The translations under genes were made by a program, and so were the position numbers. Under the pieces are notes generated by a model that worked only from the letters and a program-made list of their open reading frames with translations, was not told the DNA's origin and made no database searches. Shown in pieces: positions 5,927 to 10,722 of a stretch of 10,722 nucleotides of DNA. Within the stretch, counting starts at the first letter, position 1; each line of letters starts with the position of its first letter. Source of the DNA: CAZAQS01 sp964486825. GTDB lineage: Bacteria; Chloroflexota; Anaerolineae; Anaerolineales; UBA4823. The stretch lies in NCBI GenBank assembly GCA_964486825.1, contig CAZAQS010000156.1, positions 1 through 10,722 of the forward strand, read 5' to 3'.

Positions 5927-6802
5927 ATGGCCCAAACAAGCCTTCCTTCTAAGTCCATTGCACCACCCATCATCCTGCGCCCGACGCGCGGGTTGGGTTC
6001 TATCAATTTAAAGGATTTATGGGCCTACCGGGAGCTGATCTTTTTCCTGATCTGGCGGGATATCAAAGTACGTTACAAACAGACTCTGTTAGGCGCAAGC
6101 TGGGCGGTGATCCAACCCGTTTTTCAAATGGTGATCTACACCTTGCTCTTCGGGAACCTGGCGCAATTGGACGCGGAGGGCAATCCCTACCCTATCTTCA
6201 ACTTCACTGCACTCTTACCCTGGGGGTTATTCCAAAAAGCCCTCAATGACGCCGGGCGCTCGCTGGTTACGAACCGTAATATGATCACGAAAGTATACTT
6301 CCCCCGCCTGGTGATACCGGTTGCCTCCGTCGTTTCTGGGGTGGTGGACTTCGCCATCGGCTTCTGCGTGTTAATCGGCATGGTCATCTACTTCCATAAC
6401 CTACCGGGAAGCGGTTACCAGTTTTCGCTCAACGCGCCTGGGCTGCTGATGTTGCCGTTCTTTATCCTATTTGCTCTGCTTACGGCTCTCGGTTTCAGCT
6501 TATGGCTCTCTGCCATGAACGTGATCTACCGCGATATCGCTCACGTGCTGCCGTTCATCACCCAGATGTGGTTTTTCATCACCCCGATTGTGTATTCGTC
6601 CACCGTGATCCCTGAAAAGTGGCGCTTCCTGTACGCCTTGAACCCCATGGTAGGGGTGGTTGACGGTTTCCGTTGGGCTCTACTGGGAAAGAGCGCCCCG
6701 GAAGCCACAATCTGGATTTCTGTGCTCGTTACCCTTGTTGTCCTTGTGAGCGGCCTGTATTATTTCCGCCGCATGGAACGCACTTTTGCCGACACCATTT
6801 AG
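5927..6802 (+). CDS. wzm: ABC-type polysaccharide export permease (Wzm)
   Basis: This 291-residue integral membrane protein belongs to the ABC-2 polysaccharide exporter permease family. After a cytoplasmic N-terminus it has the typical DLWAYRELIFFLIWRDIKVR and YKQTLLGASWA stretch (30-60). About six membrane segments follow (roughly 57-77, 91-107, 128-155, 174-197, 207-227, 263-281), with the conserved NRNMITKVYFPRLVIP (116-131) and MNVIYRDIAHVLPF (197-210). It forms the channel through which undecaprenyl-linked glycan crosses the cytoplasmic membrane, powered by the neighbouring ATPase. The ATG at 5927 lies two bases after the previous stop. A GTG at 5894 is in frame but falls inside the reductase and adds a sequence unlike the family. 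There is no clear Shine-Dalgarno, so translation probably relies on coupling to the upstream gene. Confidence 0.93.
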   Translation: MAQTSLPSKSIAPPIILRPTRGLGSINLKDLWAYRELIFFLIWRDIKVRYKQTLLGASWAVIQPVFQMVIYTLLFGNLAQLDAEGNPYPIFNFTALLPWGLFQKALNDAGRSLVTNRNMITKVYFPRLVIPVASVVSGVVDFAIGFCVLIGMVIYFHNLPGSGYQFSLNAPGLLMLPFFILFALLTALGFSLWLSAMNVIYRDIAHVLPFITQMWFFITPIVYSSTVIPEKWRFLYALNPMVGVVDGFRWALLGKSAPEATIWISVLVTLVVLVSGLYYFRRMERTFADTI

Positions 6803-6811
6803 CTTACTATT

Positions 6812-8098
6812 ATGACTGACCTGGCTATCCGCGTTGAAAACTTAGGCAAGCAGTACCGCATCGGTCTGCCACAGGAGCGTTACAAGACGCTCAGGGATAC
6901 CATTGCCGATGCTGCCGGAGCGCCAGTACGTGCAATCCAGCGCCTTAGAGATTCTCATGTCCCAGGAGCGGCCCGCCCCGGAATGATTTGGGCTCTGCGG
7001 GATGTATCGTTCGACGTGCCACGCGGCCAGGTCTTGGGGATCATCGGGCGCAACGGGGCCGGCAAGAGCACCCTGCTCAAGATCCTGTCGCGGGTAACAG
7101 AGCCAACCGAAGGTTTTGCTGAGATCCGTGGTAGGGTGGGTTCTCTTCTGGAAGTGGGCACCGGCTTCCACCTGGAATTGACCGGCAGGGAGAATATTTA
7201 CCTTAACGGCGCTATCCTTGGAATGAAGCGGACCGAGATCGATCGGAAATACGACGAGATCCTGGAGTTTTCCGAAGTGGAGCAGTTTATCGAGACTCCC
7301 GTTAAGCGCTATTCTAGTGGGATGTATTTACGGTTGGCATTTGCGGTGGCTGCCCACCTGGAGCCGGAAATTCTGGTCGTAGATGAAGTACTTGCCGTCG
7401 GCGACGCCGAGTTCCAGCGCAAATGCCTGGGCAAGATGAGTGATGTGGCCCGGGAAGGGCGCACCGTGCTCTTCGTTAGCCATAATATGTCTGCTATCCT
7501 GCGCTTGACCGAAGAGACGATCGTGCTGGAGAACGGGCGCATGGTATTCAGGGCCCCCACATCGCAAGCGGTCGATTACTATATGTCGTCCGGGTTTGCC
7601 CAATCAGGGGAACGCCTGTGGAGGCCGGAGGAAATCCCTCCGGACGCCTCCCCGTTCTGCCCGATGGCTCTGAGAGTTTCCGATCCGCAAGGACGGGTGG
7701 TAGATACGCTGCGTTCGACGGACCCGATCGATGTGGAGGTTGAATACGTTTTGGAAGCTCCCATCACAGGTCTGCGGGTGGGGATCTACCTGTTGACCAT
7801 GCGAGGCGAGTTCGTCTTCAACTCTTTTGATACGGATACCCCTCAGCAGTTCGAGCGCTTCGGCGTGCGGCCTGCCGGGCATTATAAAAGCCGCTGCCAA
7901 ATCCCTGCCAACTTGCTCAACGAAGGCCGCTTCATCTTGGGGATGAACGCCAGCTCTTTCCGCATCAAGCGCTATTTCCACGAGGAACACGCTTTGGCTT
8001 TCAATATCGATGGGACGGGGGCCCCGGGTAAGCACTGGTTGGAGCCGCGTCTGGGGCCTTTGCGCCCGGCATTAGACTGGGCGATCGAGACGGTCTGA
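6812..8098 (+). CDS. wzt: ABC-type polysaccharide export ATPase with C-terminal glycan-recognition domain (Wzt)
   Basis: The 428-residue protein has an N-terminal nucleotide-binding domain with Walker A GRNGAGKS (79-86), the LEVGTGFHLELTGRENI region (113-129) in place of the Q-loop, signature YSSGM (167-171), Walker B ILVVDE (187-192), D-loop AVGD (195-198), and the switch histidine in VSHN (222-225). Residues about 265-428 form a separate beta-rich domain ending LGPLRPALDWAIETV. This fits the Wzt C-terminal domain, which in O8/O9a-type systems recognises the modified non-reducing end of the finished chain. Having this domain, rather than ending near residue 260 as KpsT/TagH-type ATPases do, suggests export depends on a chain-end modification. 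It follows the permease by nine bases. No strong ribosome site precedes the ATG; the N-terminus LAIRVENLGKQYRIG is normal for the family. Confidence 0.93.
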   Translation: MTDLAIRVENLGKQYRIGLPQERYKTLRDTIADAAGAPVRAIQRLRDSHVPGAARPGMIWALRDVSFDVPRGQVLGIIGRNGAGKSTLLKILSRVTEPTEGFAEIRGRVGSLLEVGTGFHLELTGRENIYLNGAILGMKRTEIDRKYDEILEFSEVEQFIETPVKRYSSGMYLRLAFAVAAHLEPEILVVDEVLAVGDAEFQRKCLGKMSDVAREGRTVLFVSHNMSAILRLTEETIVLENGRMVFRAPTSQAVDYYMSSGFAQSGERLWRPEEIPPDASPFCPMALRVSDPQGRVVDTLRSTDPIDVEVEYVLEAPITGLRVGIYLLTMRGEFVFNSFDTDTPQQFERFGVRPAGHYKSRCQIPANLLNEGRFILGMNASSFRIKRYFHEEHALAFNIDGTGAPGKHWLEPRLGPLRPALDWAIETV

Positions 8099-8121
8099 GG
8101 CGCTAAAGGATTGGATGAAGG

Positions 8122-9717
8122 ATGGAAATTGTGAGTAAAGCTGCCCTTAAGGATATGCTCGGTGAGCTGCCCCTGGCCGCGGAGCTATACTGGCAGCTAC
8201 GCCAGCCGGGCCGTCCGCTGAGCGAGGGATTCAACCTGGAAGAGATGGATAAGCGCATCCCGATATGGCGACAGGACCTGGAAGTCTTCTTGAAATCCAA
8301 CCCACAGCCCCGCGGGAAACGCGTGCTGCTTTTTGCTACCTTACGCTATTGGATTTCGCACGCGGCTGTTATTGGCCTGGCATTAAGAGGCCTGGGGCAT
8401 TCCATTACACTTGCTTACCTGCCTTATTCCGACTGGACTACGCCGATCTCTCGTTTCGACCTGCGCCGCCAAAATGCGTATGCGAAGACGATCCTGGGCA
8501 AGCTAGAGCCCTATCTCCATGCAGCCTCGTTGATCAATAACCGTAAGGCTCCTGAGCTTACGCCGCAGTTAGCGCAGGCTGTGCGAGAGAACGCCTGGAA
8601 GGACACCCAATATACCCTGCAGGTAGAAGAGGTTGACCCGGACAGCGAGCTTTACCGGTTGCGCCTGGAGCGGAACCATGCGGTTGCCCACTCTGCACTG
8701 GGCCTGATGCGATCTGCCCGGCCCCAGGTCGTTGTGATCCCCAACGGGAGCATTTTGGAGTACGGGGCGGTGCATCAGGCGGCCCGGCAGCTGGGCCTGC
8801 CGGTAGTCACCTATGAGTTCGGCGAGCAACGACAGCGCATCTGGATCGGGCAGAACCGCGAGGTCATGCGCCAGGAGACGGACGAGCTATGGGCCGCACA
8901 TAAAGGGCAAGCCCTGACTCCCGAGCAGCTCCGTCAAGTCCAAGAACTTTTCGCATCCCGGCAGCGGGCCAGCTTATGGGAGAATTTTTCTCGCCGCTGG
9001 CAGGGCTCTCCCAACCAGGGCGGCGAAATGGTGCGCAAGGAGCTGGGACTGGACGGGCGCCCGGTGGTTCTGCTGGCAACCAACGTGATCGGGGACAGCC
9101 TGACCCTGGGCCGCCAGGTCTTCAGCGATAGCATGACAGGCTGGCTGGAGCGAACTGTAAAGTTCTTCGAGCAGCAACAGGATGCTCAGCTGGTGGTGAG
9201 AATCCACCCTGGGGAATTGATCACAAAAGGCCCCTCTGTGGCGGACGTAGTCCTGAAGGCCTTGCCGGTGCTGCCGGAGCATATCCACCTTGTTCCGGCG
9301 GACGCACAGATCAACACCTACGATATCCTGGAGATCGCCCAACTGGGCCTGGTGTATACAACGACGGTAGGTATGGAGATGGCGATGAGCGGCTTACCGG
9401 TCATTGTTGTGGGCAACACGCATTACCGTGGAAAAGGTTTCACCCTCGATCCCGGCTCCTGGGAAGCCTATTTCGAGCAGCTCCAGCATGTCCTGGCATC
9501 GCCTGAGGAGTACCGCTTATCCGGCGAGCAGGTTGAGCTGGCCTGGAACTACGCTTACCGGTTTTTCTTCGAGTTTCCGCAACCCTTCCCCTGGCATCTC
9601 CTAAATATGTGGGAGGACCTGGAGGAGTGGCCGTTGAGACGAGTCTTGAGCCAAGAGGGGCAGGCCTGTTTCGGCGATACATTCAATTACCTGGTGGGAG
9701 AACCTGTCCAGTGGTGA
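8122..9717 (+). CDS. Large capsule-polysaccharide-type (GT-B-like) glycosyltransferase
   Basis: This 531-residue soluble protein looks like two Rossmann halves. The N-terminal half has VLLFATLRYWISHAAVIGLA (68-87) and QVVVIPNGSILEYGAVHQAA (202-221). The C-terminal half has PVVLLATNVIGD (314-325), LVVRIHPGE (357-365), a leucine-rich INTYDILEIAQ (397-407), and VYTTTVGMEMAMSGLPVIVV (411-430). That pattern, with RIHPGE and a TTVGMEMAMSGLPVI donor-site segment, is seen in capsule-synthesis glycosyltransferases related to KpsC/KpsS and CDP-glycerol-type transferases. The sugar donor and linkage cannot be read from the sequence. The start is ATG 8122 (AAAGGA at 8105-8110, spacing 11). GTG 8131, with GAAGGA at 8117-8122 (spacing 8), is an alternative that loses three residues. 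Its last base is the first base of the next gene's ATG (TGATG). Confidence 0.83.
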   Translation: MEIVSKAALKDMLGELPLAAELYWQLRQPGRPLSEGFNLEEMDKRIPIWRQDLEVFLKSNPQPRGKRVLLFATLRYWISHAAVIGLALRGLGHSITLAYLPYSDWTTPISRFDLRRQNAYAKTILGKLEPYLHAASLINNRKAPELTPQLAQAVRENAWKDTQYTLQVEEVDPDSELYRLRLERNHAVAHSALGLMRSARPQVVVIPNGSILEYGAVHQAARQLGLPVVTYEFGEQRQRIWIGQNREVMRQETDELWAAHKGQALTPEQLRQVQELFASRQRASLWENFSRRWQGSPNQGGEMVRKELGLDGRPVVLLATNVIGDSLTLGRQVFSDSMTGWLERTVKFFEQQQDAQLVVRIHPGELITKGPSVADVVLKALPVLPEHIHLVPADAQINTYDILEIAQLGLVYTTTVGMEMAMSGLPVIVVGNTHYRGKGFTLDPGSWEAYFEQLQHVLASPEEYRLSGEQVELAWNYAYRFFFEFPQPFPWHLLNMWEDLEEWPLRRVLSQEGQACFGDTFNYLVGEPVQW

Positions 9718-10586
9718 TGAGCGATATCAAGCAAGAGGTGCGCGAATTCTATAACCAGGTGGGGTGGCAGGAGGTGAGCGAGGGCGTCTACCACAATGCG
9801 CGCTATGAAGATCTGCGTCCGGTCTCACGAGCATATATCCAGCGCTGCCATATGCGGGTTGCCAAAGCTCTCCACCCACAAGGACGCTTCCTGCTGGATG
9901 CAGGCAGCGGTCCAATCCAGTACCCTGCCTACCTGGAATACTCGCGCGGTTACGAGCGCCGGGTATGCGCTGATATCTCGATTGTAGCTCTCCAGGAGGC
10001 TCGCCGGAGGATTGGTGAGCATGGCTTTTTTGTTGTAGCGGATATTGCCAACCTGCCGTTTGCAGAGGAAGCCTTCGATGGGGTGGTGTCTTTGCATACG
10101 ATCCACCACCTGCCCATACCAGAGCACAAACAGGCTTACCTGGAGTTCTTCCGAGTCCTGGCCCGAAAGCATACTGCGGTTGTCGTGAATGGATGGGATT
10201 CAAGCTTGATGGCGCTCTTCAAAAACCCGATCCGTTGGGTGGAAGGACTGTACGTATGGAAGCGGCGAAAATCAGGCCTGGCTGCTGTGAAAGGAACGGG
10301 AAATGGACGCAAGATGGACGGATCCAGGGAAGTTCGGGCGGCTGGACCTCAAGGGACTTTCGTCAATAAGCATAATGCCAGATGGCTGGATGATCAGATT
10401 GGGCGGTTAATGCCGCTAGAAGTGAGGGTGTGGCGCAGCGTCAGTGTGCGCTTCTTGCGCACTTTCATACACGATGGGAAAGGCGGGCGGGCGCTTTTAC
10501 GCTTGTTAGCCTGGTTGGAGGAACGCTTCCCACGCTTTTTTGGTGAGGTGGGGCAGTATCCACTCATCGTGATCAGGAAACCCTGA
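9717..10586 (+). CDS. Class I SAM-dependent methyltransferase
   Basis: This 289-residue protein has motif I LLDAGSGPIQYP (residues 59-70), strand-2 ADIS (85-88), motif III VADIANLPF (107-115), and FDGVVSLHTIHHLP (120-133). The sequence then continues YLEFFRVLARKHTAVVVNGW (141-160). The DAGSGP variant with a following Gln/Tyr/Pro is a common form of the SAM loop. After the fold, a basic, glycine-rich stretch of about 30 residues (182-212) looks like an insertion or disordered loop. The C-terminus is hydrophobic (FFGEVGQYPLIVIRKP). Its acceptor is unknown; placement after Wzt and the glycosyltransferase makes it a candidate for methylating the glycan or its end. The ATG shares one base with the previous stop. 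GTG codons at 9711 and 9714 are also possible starts, 9711 having GGGAGA at a good distance. Confidence 0.86.
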   Translation: MSDIKQEVREFYNQVGWQEVSEGVYHNARYEDLRPVSRAYIQRCHMRVAKALHPQGRFLLDAGSGPIQYPAYLEYSRGYERRVCADISIVALQEARRRIGEHGFFVVADIANLPFAEEAFDGVVSLHTIHHLPIPEHKQAYLEFFRVLARKHTAVVVNGWDSSLMALFKNPIRWVEGLYVWKRRKSGLAAVKGTGNGRKMDGSREVRAAGPQGTFVNKHNARWLDDQIGRLMPLEVRVWRSVSVRFLRTFIHDGKGGRALLRLLAWLEERFPRFFGEVGQYPLIVIRKP

Positions 10587-10634
10587 ACCTTGTATCGGCA
10601 CAGGCAAAACGCAAAGGGATCGCAGGAGCAGCAA

Positions 10635-10722
10635 ATGGAATGGAGAGATAAAGTCGTCTTGGTCACGGGGGGTACCGGCTCGTTCGGGAAGAAATTTACC
10701 CGGATCATGCTGGATGAATACC
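10635..10722 (+). CDS. pseB: N-terminus of UDP-GlcNAc 4,6-dehydratase, PseB/CapD-type (partial)
   Basis: From ATG 10635 the frame stays open to the window edge (29 codons) and reads KVVLVTGGTGSFGKKFTRIM at residues 6-25. The VTGGTGSFGKKF fingerprint is the nucleotide-binding start of short-form inverting 4,6-dehydratases such as PseB and CapE/FnlA, which turn UDP-GlcNAc into UDP-4-keto-6-deoxy-L-IdoNAc. PseB begins pseudaminic acid synthesis; the related enzymes begin L-FucNAc-type sugars. A clear AGGAG (10624-10628), six bases before the ATG, supports the start. The 48-base gap after the methyltransferase shows no terminator. Which pathway applies depends on genes beyond the window: an aminotransferase, acetyltransferase and hydrolase would favour pseudaminic acid. 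The symbol is therefore provisional. Confidence 0.75.
   Translation, partial: MEWRDKVVLVTGGTGSFGKKFTRIMLDEY

Noticed and set aside
7604..8035. 143-codon - strand open frame under the Wzt C-terminal domain
   Set aside because: The opposite strand encodes a well-supported Wzt domain; the antisense frame has no motif and no promoter or ribosome site.
9609..9716. GTG at 9609 as the start of the third methyltransferase
   Set aside because: It would overlap the glycosyltransferase by over 100 bases, and the added Gly/Arg-rich residues look like out-of-frame reading; the fold begins naturally at MSDIKQEV.

Overview
The window is a stretch of a bacterial surface-polysaccharide (O-antigen or capsule-like) locus, with every supported gene on the + strand. 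Protein flavour suggests a Chloroflexota (Anaerolineae-type) genome: the Wzm/Wzt pair, the large unassigned multi-pass membrane protein, and the Fcl-like reductase with an LGTICAYPK motif. This taxonomic call rests on remembered resemblance, not a search, and is only moderately secure. Composition is uneven. By hand count, 2881-3240 is about 48% G+C and 9001-9240 about 61%.

Region 1 (1-2654): the last 55 codons of an upstream membrane protein, then a class I SAM methyltransferase (199-933). The methyltransferase overlaps by ATGA a 574-residue multi-pass membrane protein that looks like a GT-C-type glycosyltransferase (930-2654). Region 2 (2655-4299): after a 187-base spacer with a weak promoter candidate comes a lower-GC pair, a second SAM methyltransferase (2842-3642) and a PIG-L/LmbE-type zinc N-deacetylase (3661-4299). 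Region 3 (4300-4459): a 160-base control region. It holds an 11-bp-stem inverted repeat, a near-consensus sigma70-type promoter (TTGACC, 16 bases, TATAAT), and a perfect 17-base palindrome over the -10/start region.

Region 4 (4460-10722) is the operon driven by that promoter. Its first gene is a winged-helix regulator with an extra Rossmann-like C-terminal part. Then come a GDP-L-fucose-synthase-like reductase/epimerase, the ABC exporter permease (Wzm) and ATPase with C-terminal glycan-binding domain (Wzt), a large capsule-type GT-B-like glycosyltransferase, a third SAM methyltransferase, and the first 29 codons of a PseB/CapD-type UDP-GlcNAc 4,6-dehydratase. Junctions are tight (26-base overlap, 2, 9 and 23-base gaps, 1-base overlap, then 48 bases), consistent with one transcript.

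Together the genes read as: nucleotide-sugar supply (reductase, dehydratase), sugar decoration (three methyltransferases, one deacetylase), glycosyl transfer (GT-C-like and GT-B-like), and export by Wzm/Wzt, under a first-gene regulator that probably controls its own operon. The least explained elements are the regulator with its operator, the methyltransferase-deacetylase pair, and the membrane protein. No RNA gene, CRISPR array, insertion sequence or attachment site was seen.
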